Positions 16,683 to 25,537 of a stretch of 64,000 bases of DNA are shown here, in pieces. The first letter of the stretch is position 1; the number at the start of each line of letters is the position of its first letter. The notes below the pieces were generated by a model. That model made no database searches. It worked only from the letters and a program-made list of their open reading frames with translations, and had not been told where the DNA came from. Source of the DNA: Bradyrhizobium sp. ORS 285. GTDB lineage: Bacteria > Pseudomonadota > Alphaproteobacteria > Rhizobiales > Xanthobacteraceae. Both the position numbers and the translations under genes were made by a program. The stretch spans positions 2,108,001 through 2,172,000 of the forward strand of contig NZ_LT859959.1 of the NCBI RefSeq assembly GCF_900176205.1, in the 5' to 3' direction.

Positions 16683-17093
16683 TTGGAAAAGTTGAAGAAC
16701 TACAAACCTTCCGAAAAAGAGCCTTTCATGAACGACCGCCAGCGCGACTACTTCCGCGCCAAGCTGCTGGCATGGAAGGAGGAGATTCTGCGCGAATCGA
16801 AGCTCACCCTGCAGGCTCTGCAGGAGGAGAACGTGAACCACCCCGATCTCGCCGACCGTGCGTCGTCGGAAACCGACCGGGCGATCGAGCTTCGCGCCCG
16901 CGACCGCCAGCGCAAGCTGATCTCCAAGATCGACGCCGCGCTCCAGCGCATCGAAGACAACACCTACGGCTATTGCGAGGAGACCGGCGAGCCGATTTCG
17001 CTGAAGCGGCTCGAAGCCCGTCCGATCGCGACGCTCTCGGTGGAGGCGCAGGAACGCCACGAGAAGCGTGAAAAGGTCTACCGCGACGAATAG
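16683..17093 (+). CDS. dksA: DksA-family RNA polymerase-binding protein (136 aa)
   Basis: The coiled-coil region (MNDRQRDYFRAKLLAWKEEI, with DRASSETDRAIELRARDRQ at its tip) and the C-terminal YGYCEETGEPISLKRLEARP identify DksA, which binds RNA polymerase in the secondary channel and mediates ppGpp effects. Only one of the four zinc-finger cysteines is kept, as in DksA proteins of related alphaproteobacteria. I choose TTG at 16683 because family members begin a few residues before NYKPSEKEPF; the ATG at 16728 is the alternative. A longer frame to 16497 has no support. Confidence 0.88.
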   Translation: MEKLKNYKPSEKEPFMNDRQRDYFRAKLLAWKEEILRESKLTLQALQEENVNHPDLADRASSETDRAIELRARDRQRKLISKIDAALQRIEDNTYGYCEETGEPISLKRLEARPIATLSVEAQERHEKREKVYRDE

Positions 17094-17121
17094 GTCGCGG
17101 ACTGACCCGACGAGCAGGGAT

Positions 17122-17148
17122 TGCGGCCGCCTGCCGGGAGCGGCCGCA
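17122..17148 (+). terminator. Hairpin after dksA
   Basis: TGCGGCCGC (17122-17130) pairs perfectly with GCGGCCGCA (17140-17148) across a 9-base loop, 28 bases after the dksA stop. There is no T-tract, so termination strength is uncertain. Confidence 0.45.
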
Positions 17149-17332
17149 GCGATCCGATATCGATGCGGCCACGCCGTTTTCGCGGCGTGATCCGATGTTG
17201 CGTTGCTGGGCGGCGCAGGGCAGCGCTCCGACTCCTATCAACCCGCCTGCTGCCTTTCTTCGTCCTCCAAGGAACTTTTCCGCAGTCTGGGAATTGTTCG
17301 CGGTTCCGTGTTGGAACGAGCCGCGGGGGACT

Positions 17333-19444
17333 ATGCGGGAGCCGAACAGATCGGACGGTGCGGGCGGAGGCCTGCTGGCCGCGCTACAGCATTCATATGG
17401 CGGTTTGAGCATCAAGGGGCGGCTCTTGTTGCTCGCCGGAATCCTGTTCCTGCCCTGTGTCGGGCTGATCGCCTATGTCATCGTCTCCACGGCGCAATCG
17501 GCTGATGCCTCGATCCGTCGTGGCCTGTCCTACGCCGCTCAGACGATCTCCGGCGCCGTCGATGCCGAGTTGCGTCGCTACGTCACGCTCGCCGAGGTGC
17601 TGGCGAAATCGCCAGATCTCAGCGCGGCCGATCTTGCGGACTTCGAGGCGGAGGCGCGCCGCGTCGGAGCGGTCAGCGGCGAAGGTTGGATTATCGTCGC
17701 CGACGCAGACGGCCATCTGCTTCTCAATACCTTGGCACTCCCAGGAAAGCCGCTCGGCGAGCGCACGCCCGAAGGGCGCCGTTCGCAAGAGCGGGCCTTT
17801 GCATCGGGCCGGCCGTCGATCTCCGACATTTTCACCGGCCCGAACTCGGGTGAGTGGGTGGCAACCGTCGACGTGCCCGTGTTCAAGGACGGCAAGCCAT
17901 TCCGCTGCCTGGCGATTGCCATGCCGGCTACGAACTACACGAGGCTGCTGGCCCAGCAGCAGCTGCCGGCGGACTGGCTGGTAGGCATCATGGACGGCCA
18001 GGGCCGCTACATCTCCCGCATCCCGAAGAATGCGACCACCACTGGCCAATTGGCGTCGGCGGGGTGGCGGGCGACCTCCAGGGCCGACGGCATCGCTGAA
18101 TTTCCGTCGATCGAGGGCGACCGCGTCATCAACGCCAACGCCCATCCGCAGCTCAGCGGCTGGACGGTCGGTGTCGGCATCAAGCAGGGCGCGTTCGCGC
18201 AGGCGATCTCCTCGACGGTCAAGACGGCGACCGTTGCGGCGACCACCATCTGTGCCCTGGCGCTGCTGCTGGCGGCCGGCATCGGCCGAAGCATTGCCCG
18301 GCCGCTCGAAAGCATCGCCGTCAAGAGCACCAACCCCGGCGAGGCCGCACCCTCCGATCCGCCGGAGGTGCGTGCGCTGAACGCACGTCTTGCCGCGGCC
18401 GAAAGGGCGCAGGCCGAGAGCGCGCGCATCATCCAGGAGAATTTCGGGATGCTGGCCAAGGCCAGGGACGATGCTGCGCGCACCGCCGAGCAGCTCAAGC
18501 TGGCCGCGAAATACGGCCGGCTCGGCACCTTCATCTGGGATGGCCAGGCCGGCACCAGCCGCTGGTCAGACGAGATCGAGGAGCTCTATGGCCTGAAGCC
18601 CGGCACGTTTCCCGGCACCTATGAAGCCTGGCTGTCGCTCGTCCATCCGGAGGATCAGGCGAATGCCGACCGTGACAACAAGCAGGCGCTGATCACTGGG
18701 GAGCTCGATTCGGAGTGGCGGGTGCAGCTGCCCGACGGCTCCATCCGCTGGATCGAGGCGCGCGCCCGAACGCTGGGTGGCGAGAGCGGCAACGACCTCA
18801 GGATGATCGGCGTCAACATCGATGTCACCGCGGCCAAGGAGGCCGATCGCAAGCGTGAGCTGCTGGTGCACGAGCTCGCGCACCGCGTAAAGAACAGCCT
18901 CGCCGTGGTGCAATCGCTGGCGCATCAGCTGCTGCCGCGGCACGACACCAAGGTGCGCGACTTCACGGCGCGGCTGCACGCGCTGGCGACCGTGCACACC
19001 AGCCTCGCCGAGAATGACTGGCAGGGCGCCGACCTCGCCGGGCTGATCAACAGCCAGGTGGCACCTTTCGCCAGCAAGCCTGAGCAACTGTCCCTGAGCG
19101 GCCCGACCATTCTGGTCCCGGTCGAGCTGACCACCCAGCTGGCGCTCGTTATCCACGAGATGGCCTGCAACGCCAGCAAATATGGTGCGCTCACCACTCC
19201 GGACGGCCGTGTCGAGGTGGGCTGGTCGCTGGGTCCCGACGCGCTCCACGTGCGCTGGCAGGAAACCGGCGGACCGGCCGCGCACGAGCCGCCGGTGGTC
19301 GGCTTCGGCAGCCGGCTCCTGACCCGCACGGTGAGGCATTTGCAGCGCACCTTTTCCGAGAGCGGCCTGACCTGCCAATTCGAGCTGCCCTGGCTGGCGA
19401 CGCGCAGCGGGGAGGCCGCAGGGGCGCTCAGCGAGGCGAACTGA
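17333..19444 (+). CDS. Membrane sensor histidine kinase of the HWE/HisKA_2 type with PAS domain (703 aa)
   Basis: Order: cytoplasmic N-terminus; membrane helix at about residues 30-53; a periplasmic sensing domain (about 55-295) of the Cache type; second membrane helix at about 296-319; a PAS domain (about 390-505) with IRWIEARA; then HELAHRVKNSLAVVQSLAHQ, the HWE/HisKA_2 box with phosphoacceptor H517; and an ATP-binding domain with EMACNASKYGAL near residue 610. Such kinases often feed general stress response or light and nutrient signals. No response regulator is adjacent, so the partner is unknown. ATG 17333 follows a G-rich ribosome site; upstream in-frame starts give an improbable extension. 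Confidence 0.87.
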   Translation: MREPNRSDGAGGGLLAALQHSYGGLSIKGRLLLLAGILFLPCVGLIAYVIVSTAQSADASIRRGLSYAAQTISGAVDAELRRYVTLAEVLAKSPDLSAADLADFEAEARRVGAVSGEGWIIVADADGHLLLNTLALPGKPLGERTPEGRRSQERAFASGRPSISDIFTGPNSGEWVATVDVPVFKDGKPFRCLAIAMPATNYTRLLAQQQLPADWLVGIMDGQGRYISRIPKNATTTGQLASAGWRATSRADGIAEFPSIEGDRVINANAHPQLSGWTVGVGIKQGAFAQAISSTVKTATVAATTICALALLLAAGIGRSIARPLESIAVKSTNPGEAAPSDPPEVRALNARLAAAERAQAESARIIQENFGMLAKARDDAARTAEQLKLAAKYGRLGTFIWDGQAGTSRWSDEIEELYGLKPGTFPGTYEAWLSLVHPEDQANADRDNKQALITGELDSEWRVQLPDGSIRWIEARARTLGGESGNDLRMIGVNIDVTAAKEADRKRELLVHELAHRVKNSLAVVQSLAHQLLPRHDTKVRDFTARLHALATVHTSLAENDWQGADLAGLINSQVAPFASKPEQLSLSGPTILVPVELTTQLALVIHEMACNASKYGALTTPDGRVEVGWSLGPDALHVRWQETGGPAAHEPPVVGFGSRLLTRTVRHLQRTFSESGLTCQFELPWLATRSGEAAGALSEAN

Positions 19445-19720
19445 TCCCGGCAGCCAGATGCACGTCAGGGCGATCGAAGGGCGTTCAACCATCCCGGCGC
19501 GGCCCCGCGAGGGCGGCCCTCCAGCGACAGGGCGCATGCTCGGCTGGTATCAGCGAGCGATTGATGAGATCATCGCAGCCGCGGGCAGGAGACCCTGATG
19601 AAGCTCGAGCTGGTGTCGCCGTGAGGTAGCTGAACCGTCATCTGAACAGCGGGATCGGCGCTTCAAATGCCGCGCGAAGCTGCCGCGATGGCAGATGAGG
19701 TTGGCCGCAAAAATCGTTTG

Positions 19721-19736
19721 GTAACAGGCTGTTAAC
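19721..19736 (+). promoter_or_regulatory. CtrA-like box before the hydratase-family gene
   Basis: GTAA-N7-TTAAC, one mismatch from the CtrA consensus, 53 bases before the start at 19789. The rest of the 344-base spacer (19445-19788) shows no gene. Confidence 0.5.
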
Positions 19737-19788
19737 CATAAATTCTGAGAAGCCGCTTCGGGCGGCCGACAGCGGGAGTTGAACGATC

Positions 19789-20580
19789 ATGGGAGCAGAC
19801 GAGGTTCTGGCCGCCGCGCAATTGATCGTGGCCGCCCGCCGTGAGAGGGCGCCGCTGGCGGCGCTGCCGGCTCACCTTCAGCCGAAGGATGAAGCGGCCG
19901 GTTATGAGATCCAGCATGAGGCCCACTGGCTGCTCGCCGAGCACGCCGGCGATTTCGCCGGCTACAAGATCGGTTGCACCAGCAAGGTGATGCAGGACTA
20001 CATAGGCATCCCGCATCCTTGCGCCGGGGGCGTGTTCGCGGGCGGCGTGCACGAATCGGGCGTCACGCTGCGGGCCGCCGACTTCGTTCGCGTCGGGGTC
20101 GAGTGTGAGATCGCGGTGCGGCTCGCCAAGGACCTGCTGCCGCTCGACGCGCCGTTCACGATCGCCCATGTCGGCGACGCGATCGGCGACTGCCATGCCG
20201 CGATCGAGATCGTCGACGAACGCTATGTGCAATGGGAAACTATGGGCGCCCCGACCCTGGTGGCCGATGATTTCTTCGCTGCAGGCTGCGTGCTCGGCCC
20301 CGCCGTCCCGCGCGATGCCGCGGGAGACCTCGGCGCTGTGCAGGGCCGCGCCCTGGTGAACGGCGCCTTGGTCGGGCAGGGCACCGGCGCCGACGTGCTC
20401 GGCCATCCGCTCCATGCGCTCGCCTGGCTCGCCAACCATCTCGCCTCGCGCGGCGACGGTCTGGAAGCCGGGCAGCTGGTTCTGACCGGCAGCCTGGTCA
20501 AGACGGTCTGGCTGAAGCCAGGCGACCGGGTGAGGATGGAGCTGGACGGGCTGGGCGTGGTCGAGGCGGCGTTCGAGTGA
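19789..20580 (+). CDS. 2-keto-4-pentenoate hydratase / fumarylacetoacetate hydrolase family protein (263 aa)
   Basis: The sequence follows the MhpD-like branch: AGYKIGCTSKVMQDYIGI near residues 64-81, VGVECEIAVRLAKDL with the metal-binding E-x-E pair near 104-106, IEIVDERYVQW near 144 and LTGSLVKTVWLKPGDRV near the C-terminus. Family enzymes hydrate or decarboxylate 2-oxo-pentenoates in aromatic ring breakdown. No other degradation genes lie nearby, so the exact reaction is uncertain. A CtrA-like box lies upstream, which is unusual for a catabolic gene. Confidence 0.83.
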   Translation: MGADEVLAAAQLIVAARRERAPLAALPAHLQPKDEAAGYEIQHEAHWLLAEHAGDFAGYKIGCTSKVMQDYIGIPHPCAGGVFAGGVHESGVTLRAADFVRVGVECEIAVRLAKDLLPLDAPFTIAHVGDAIGDCHAAIEIVDERYVQWETMGAPTLVADDFFAAGCVLGPAVPRDAAGDLGAVQGRALVNGALVGQGTGADVLGHPLHALAWLANHLASRGDGLEAGQLVLTGSLVKTVWLKPGDRVRMELDGLGVVEAAFE

Positions 20581-20820
20581 CTCCTGAGGGAAGTTCTCTG
20601 CGCAGGGAATGCTCCAAATCATCCGGACCGGCTCGATCCGGAACAGTTTCGAAGTTTGTTTCAAGAACGTGATGTAAAATTATCGGGCGTTCGCCAGTTG
20701 AGTTTCAAAGGTGGAGCGTCTCAAAACCCAGCCGCGACCAGATCGGAGCGGGAGTGTTCTAGCAGGAGCGGGTATCCGCGATCCTGTTCGCGCACATCAT
20801 AACGGATCGAAGAGACGTTC

Positions 20821-21081
20821 ATGAGCGAAGTGAAAACGATCTGCCTCACACGCTCCATCATTCTCGCCGCGGCACGCCATGCCGAACGCGACGGTCTTTC
20901 GGTCGAAGATTACGTCATGCGCGTCTTTCTGCGCGAAATGGAGCTTGATATTCGAGCACCGGCCATTCTCGTTCACGATGCAGCTGAAGCGGGGGCGGGG
21001 TTCGCATTGGACCGTGAGCAGGGAGAGAGTGAGGAGGCTTTTGAGAGCCGCAAAGCCATGCTCGGACTGCTGTTCTCCTGA
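20821..21081 (+). CDS. Small protein of unknown function, possibly ribbon-helix-helix (86 aa)
   Basis: It starts with a short beta-like stretch (VKTICLTRSII) followed by helices (AARHAERDGLSVEDYVMRVF), a shape compatible with ribbon-helix-helix DNA-binding proteins or antitoxins, but no toxin partner lies beside it. The C-terminal half is acidic. A ribosome-site-like GAAGAGA precedes the ATG. It converges with the AT-rich gene at 21156. I do not recognise the family. Confidence 0.55.
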   Translation: MSEVKTICLTRSIILAAARHAERDGLSVEDYVMRVFLREMELDIRAPAILVHDAAEAGAGFALDREQGESEEAFESRKAMLGLLFS

Positions 21082-21155
21082 GCGATAAAAGCCGGCGGCT
21101 ATGTCCGTTGCAATTCTCCTTTTAAGGAAATGAGGGGCCCAGAACGTTACCGTTT

Positions 21156-22451
21156 CTAGTCGGGTGTCTTTGCGTTTTTCGTCTCTGTCTTCCCAAGTGC
21201 ACTCAGCCCTTTCCGATCAAAGCTCATCTCGTTCTCCCCAATCTTGAGTTTCACTTGGGAGGCGTTCCCAACGAGAGCAGATGCCAGATCGTCTGCCGCT
21301 GTTGATTTGTCAATCGATTGATCTTTCTCCTCGAATAAGTTGCGTGCTATGCCTTCTAATAGCGCAGAGGTAATCTCTCTGTTTTGATCTCTTCTCCACT
21401 CAAGGGCTGTTTCTACAACCCAGCTCGCACGATCGATGTCGAGCTGAAATTTCTTTAGCGAGAATTCAGCAAGAGCATGTTGTTCAAACCATCGATTCAT
21501 CCAGCGCACATAGTACAGGGTGGTCCCAATAACCGCGATTGCTGCGAGGGCCTGTTTTGCGATGGCCCAAGTCATGACTGCCAAAGAGACGTTTGAAAAA
21601 TCGATTTGCGTAAGCTGATGCAGGTACACCGCGTTTATTGCAATCAGGAGAACTAAAAGAATTATTATCGCAGCGTGTATTGGTCGCCTAAGTCGCTGTG
21701 TGTCATCCGTCAAAGAGAATTTTGTTTGACGGTCCGCAATTGTTTTTTGGAGGTCTTGTCGAATTGAGCGGCGCACATGCATGTATTCGCGGTCGTCCAG
21801 CTTTCTGCGTAGTTCTTCAAGCTCTTGGTTTTGGCGTTTAACTTCTTCGAATTTACTTATATAGTCGGCGTGCAGGCTCTCTTTTTCCGATTGAATTTCG
21901 TTGGCGAGTTGGAGTTTTCGATCCTCGTATGATTGCGCCTGATTGACTGTCCATGATGTAATTTTTTCGATTTGCTCAGCAAATTTTGTTTCGAGTTTCA
22001 GGACTGTGGAGTGGTAAACTGACTCGAGATTCGAGATGTTCAGGATTTCGTCTGTTGCATCATTCATTTTTGAATTGATGGACGCGAAGAATTTGTCGAG
22101 GGTGCTCATCAACGCAAGGCGTGAGCGAATTGGATATCCCGCGCCATTTCCGGTGATCGAAATGCTATCAACAAATATGTTGCGTTGGCTAGGGTCTCCG
22201 CCCCGAGTGTAGTTGATGCTAAAATTTGAGTAGCTCAAATATGAGCCTGTTATAATGTAGGTTCCAGGCTTGTCGATAAATTCAACTACTTCTTGTTGCT
22301 CGTGATTCAGATTGTCTCGTAGGCTTATGTTTTCAATTCCGGCCAAGCTCAAGGTGAAGCTGTCGCTCGGGTGCGTGTTGTGAAGCTCCCTGAATAAATT
22401 GAGAACTGTTTGATCGTCTAGGCGTGGAACTGCAAAATTCTTGTTTGCCAT
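21156..22451 (-). CDS. AT-rich membrane coiled-coil protein of unknown function (431 aa)
   Basis: The gene is strikingly AT-rich: two 60-base lines I counted have 38% and 45% G+C, while neighbours are far richer. Residues 1-105 are mixed alpha/beta; about 110-245 is a long, charged coiled coil; two membrane helices lie at about 259-279 and 292-314; the rest is helical and polar. There are no cysteines and no enzyme motif I recognise. ATG 22451 has GGAG seven bases upstream; the longer frame to 22607 runs into G+C-rich sequence and is unlikely. It sits downstream of flgH on the same strand but 400 bases away. Foreign origin is likely. A defence or envelope role is only a guess. Confidence 0.75.
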   Translation of the reverse strand: MANKNFAVPRLDDQTVLNLFRELHNTHPSDSFTLSLAGIENISLRDNLNHEQQEVVEFIDKPGTYIITGSYLSYSNFSINYTRGGDPSQRNIFVDSISITGNGAGYPIRSRLALMSTLDKFFASINSKMNDATDEILNISNLESVYHSTVLKLETKFAEQIEKITSWTVNQAQSYEDRKLQLANEIQSEKESLHADYISKFEEVKRQNQELEELRRKLDDREYMHVRRSIRQDLQKTIADRQTKFSLTDDTQRLRRPIHAAIIILLVLLIAINAVYLHQLTQIDFSNVSLAVMTWAIAKQALAAIAVIGTTLYYVRWMNRWFEQHALAEFSLKKFQLDIDRASWVVETALEWRRDQNREITSALLEGIARNLFEEKDQSIDKSTAADDLASALVGNASQVKLKIGENEMSFDRKGLSALGKTETKNAKTPD

Positions 22452-22567
22452 ATGGAGTCTCCTGCGCCGGACCTTGGCGGGCGCCTCCGATGCAAGCAAC
22501 TCAAAAGTGTGCAAGAAGTAGACGTTTTGCCCAGGCTTCTGATTGAAAGCTAGCTCACAAACGAACA

Positions 22568-22598
22568 CGGCCTCCGGCAGGGGAGCTACCGGAGGCCG
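22568..22598 (-). terminator. Hairpin downstream of flgH
   Basis: CGGCCTCCGG and CCGGAGGCCG form a perfect 10-base stem with an 11-base loop; on the minus strand it is followed by a moderately T-rich stretch. It lies in the 400-base gap (22452-22851) between flgH and the AT-rich gene, where I see no other gene. Confidence 0.45.
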
Positions 22599-22851
22599 CG
22601 TATACATTACCCGCCGCGCCTAGGTTCGCATTGGGCAATGTGGGAGCTCGTTTTCGGGAGAAGGGCGGCGGCTGCGGCGGTCATGCGCCATGACCGGTGT
22701 CGCGCTCGGCTCATTCCTTGTCCGACCCTCCGGGAGGGAGGGATTTTCGCCGTGTCTCTGGTCCTCGCTTCGATGGCTGACGGGGAGGCGTCAGCGGCCT
22801 GGTTGAGCGACCGGGCGAGCGTCCGCCCGGTCCTTGCCGTTGGAGTTCGCC

Positions 22852-23631
22852 TCAGAACGGCAGCAGGATGTCCATGACCTGCTGGCCGTAGCGCGGCTGC
22901 TGGACGTCGGAGATCTGTCCGCGGCCGCCATAGGAGATGCGGGCCTGGGCGATCTTGGTCGAGTCGATCGTGTTGTCGCTCTGGATGTCCTCGGGCCGCA
23001 CGATGCCGGCGACGATCAGCTCGCGGATCTCGTAGTTGACCCGGATCTCCTGCTTGCCCTCGACGACCAGGTTGCCGTTCGGCAGCACCTGGGTCACGAC
23101 GGCGGCGACGCTGGTGGTCAAGGACTCCGAGCGCTGGATGGTGCCCTTGCCGTCGGAGGACGAGGTGCCGTCGGCGGTGAGGATACGACCGGGCAGAATG
23201 TTCTTGCCGGTGGCGCCGAGCGTCTTCGAGCCGACGAAGTCGGTGATGCCCGAGTCTTCCTTGTTGGTGCGGCTGCGCTGGGTCTCGTTGGCGAAGTTGG
23301 CCTTGTCGGAGATGCTGACCGTGACGGTCAGGAGGTCGCCGACCTGACGTGCGCGCTGGTCCTTGAAGAAGGCGCGCGAGCCGTTGCGCCACAGCGAGTT
23401 CGGCGCGTAGGACACCGTCTCGGGCTTGGGCATCGGCATCTGCACCGGCTTGTAGCCCGGCTGCGTGGTCGGATTGTCGATCTCGGTCAGCTTCGGCCGC
23501 TCGCCGATCTGGCTGATACGGTCGATCGAGGAGCATCCGCCGGCAACCGACAGCACCGCGAAGGAGACCGAAATCATCGCGACTCGCCGCAGACTCGAAA
23601 CGCCCTGACCATCAAACTTGAACTTCGACAT
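22852..23631 (-). CDS. flgH: Flagellar L-ring lipoprotein FlgH (259 aa)
   Basis: A lipobox (LSVAGGC, cysteine near residue 33) marks it as an outer-membrane lipoprotein. SLWRNGSRAFFKDQRARQVG and LLTVTVSISDKANFAN are typical of FlgH, and the C-terminal NYEIRELIVAGIVRPEDI is a family hallmark. It forms the ring in the outer membrane around the rod. It follows flgA by 5 bases at the end of the flgF-flgG-flgA-flgH operon. Confidence 0.95.
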   Translation of the reverse strand: MSKFKFDGQGVSSLRRVAMISVSFAVLSVAGGCSSIDRISQIGERPKLTEIDNPTTQPGYKPVQMPMPKPETVSYAPNSLWRNGSRAFFKDQRARQVGDLLTVTVSISDKANFANETQRSRTNKEDSGITDFVGSKTLGATGKNILPGRILTADGTSSSDGKGTIQRSESLTTSVAAVVTQVLPNGNLVVEGKQEIRVNYEIRELIVAGIVRPEDIQSDNTIDSTKIAQARISYGGRGQISDVQQPRYGQQVMDILLPF

Positions 23632-23636
23632 GAAAC

Positions 23637-24704
23637 TTACTCGGCTTTCGAGGTGGCGGAGGTGGGCAGGCGGCTGGCGACGGAGACGGGGGCGGCGAGG
23701 TCGGCTTCGGAGGTCTGCGCCGGTTTGGCGACGGCGATGTCGACGGACACCTGGCCGCGCCCGGTGACACGGCCGGTCACCGTGCGCTTGGACTGCAGAT
23801 TGAGCACGTTGACGACGTCGCCCTCGGTGCCCGACTCCAGCGCCTTGCCGCGTGTGGTGAGATAGATGCCGGCGGTCTGGTAGATCAGCGTCACGGCTTG
23901 GTCGCGCTGCACCAGGTCCGGCTTGGCGAGATCGGTGGTCTTCAGTGCCTGGCCCGCGCGGACCGGGCGGCGCATCTGCATGCCGACCGCGAGCTCGCGC
24001 GAGGCCGGCTCGGCGCCGCCGAGCTCGGCGCGCGGCCGCCGCTCGACCTGCAGGTCGCCGGACCGGATCATCTCGTTGCGATCGATGTTGCGCGTCAGCA
24101 CGACAGCCTCGACGGTCTCGATCGCGACGCCGCTGTAGCGCAGCTTGGTGGGATTGGCGCCGTTGCCATGGCCGAGCTCGAAGGTGATGTCGAAGCGGCC
24201 GCTGCGCGGATCGAAGCGGACATTGGTCGGTGCCAGCGCGCCGCTGCTCGACGCCTCGAACTTCAGGTCCTGCACCGGCTGGTCGAAGCTGATGCTCAGG
24301 TTGGCCGCATCACCAAGACCGTTGCGGTGATCGAGCGCCTGGGCGACGGCGGTGCTGATCTCCTTGGCGTCGACGGCGCGGGCGAGCCGCGTGACCGCAA
24401 CCTCCTTGATGTCTCGGACATCGACGCCGATGACCTGATGGCTGCGCAGCGTCGCGATCACCTGCGCGGCGGACAGGACGCCGGTGGTGCCGAGATCAGG
24501 TGCGCGGTAGACGGCGACATTCGCCGCGACGCCGGCATTCTCGATCAGGTCGCCGACACGCACGATGTCGCCGGTGACGTTGACGGACGCGCGCAGCACG
24601 GGCGCCTTGATCTGGTCGTCGCCCTCGCCGGCGAAGGCCGACAGCGCGGTCGAGGCGAGCAGGGCGGCTGCCAGCAGGAACGGACGGGCGGAGCGGGTCA
24701 TCAT
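23637..24704 (-). CDS. flgA: Flagellar P-ring assembly chaperone FlgA (355 aa)
   Basis: A signal peptide (about residues 1-25, ALLASTALSAFA) is followed by an extended N-terminal region and a C-terminal SAF/FlgA domain with TRNIDRNEMIRSGDLQVE, MQMRRPVRAGQALKTTDLA and GDVVNVLNLQSKRTVTGRV. FlgA helps FlgI polymerise in the periplasm. At 355 residues it is longer than the enterobacterial form (about 220), as is usual in alphaproteobacteria. The start has GGGAG six bases upstream. Confidence 0.92.
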   Translation of the reverse strand: MMTRSARPFLLAAALLASTALSAFAGEGDDQIKAPVLRASVNVTGDIVRVGDLIENAGVAANVAVYRAPDLGTTGVLSAAQVIATLRSHQVIGVDVRDIKEVAVTRLARAVDAKEISTAVAQALDHRNGLGDAANLSISFDQPVQDLKFEASSSGALAPTNVRFDPRSGRFDITFELGHGNGANPTKLRYSGVAIETVEAVVLTRNIDRNEMIRSGDLQVERRPRAELGGAEPASRELAVGMQMRRPVRAGQALKTTDLAKPDLVQRDQAVTLIYQTAGIYLTTRGKALESGTEGDVVNVLNLQSKRTVTGRVTGRGQVSVDIAVAKPAQTSEADLAAPVSVASRLPTSATSKAE

Positions 24705-24723
24705 CGTGATCTCCCTTCGACGC

Positions 24724-25512
24724 TTAGCGGAACAGCGCAGTCGTGGACTGCATCATCTGGTCGGCGGCGGAGATGACCTTGGCGTTCATCTCATAGGCGC
24801 GCTGGGCGGCGATCAGCTCGCTCATCTCGCTGACGACGTCGACGTTCGCCTGCTCCAGGCTGCCCTGGGTGATGCTGCCGAGGCCGTCCTGGTTGGCGAC
24901 GCCGTCCTGCGGTGCGCCGGAGGAGGGCGTATCGGTGAACTGGTTGTTGCCGACCGGCTGCAGGCCGGCCTTGTTGATGAAGCGGGTGACCTGGAGTTGG
25001 CCGACGATGTTCGAGGTGGTCGAGCCGGGCAGCGTCACCGAGACCTGGCCCTGCGAGTTGACCGTGATGCCCGATGCGTTCTGCGGGATCGTGATGGTCG
25101 GCTGCACCGGGTTGCCCTGGGCGGTGACGATGCGGCCCTGATTGTCCATCTGGAAGGTGCCGTCGCGGGTGTACTGGAAGGTGCCGTCCGGCATCAGGAC
25201 CTTGAAGAAGCCTTCGCCGGAGATCGCGAGGTCGAGATCGTTGCCGGTCTGCGACAGCGTGCCCTGCGTCATCGAACGCGGCGTGCCGACGGTCTTGACC
25301 CCGCCGCCGATGTCGATGCCGACGGGGAGGATCGTGCCCTGATCCGAGGACTGCGCGCCGACGCGGCGCATGTGTTCGTAGATCAGGTCCTGGAACGCCG
25401 CGGTCTGCTTCTTGAAGCCGGTCGTGCGCAGGTTGGCGATGTTGTTGGAGATCACCTGGACGTTGAGTTCCTGGGCCGCCATTCCGGTCGCAGCGGTGTG
25501 AAGCGCCTGCAT
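24724..25512 (-). CDS. flgG: Flagellar distal rod protein FlgG (262 aa)
   Basis: It has the rod/hook N-terminus (MQALHTAATGMAAQELNVQV, then ISNNIANLRTTGFKK) and C-terminus (SEMSELIAAQRAYEMNAKVI) typical of FlgG, with the expected length of 262 residues. FlgG forms the distal rod that passes through the P and L rings. It is preceded by flgF (25-base gap) and followed by flgA (19-base gap) on the same strand. Confidence 0.96.
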   Translation of the reverse strand: MQALHTAATGMAAQELNVQVISNNIANLRTTGFKKQTAAFQDLIYEHMRRVGAQSSDQGTILPVGIDIGGGVKTVGTPRSMTQGTLSQTGNDLDLAISGEGFFKVLMPDGTFQYTRDGTFQMDNQGRIVTAQGNPVQPTITIPQNASGITVNSQGQVSVTLPGSTTSNIVGQLQVTRFINKAGLQPVGNNQFTDTPSSGAPQDGVANQDGLGSITQGSLEQANVDVVSEMSELIAAQRAYEMNAKVISAADQMMQSTTALFR

Positions 25513-25537
25513 CTTATGTCTCCTTCAATCTCTGCGG

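Noticed and set aside
22452..22851. A further gene between flgH and the AT-rich gene
   Set aside because: No frame with a credible start, ribosome site or protein-like composition was found; only a hairpin is present.
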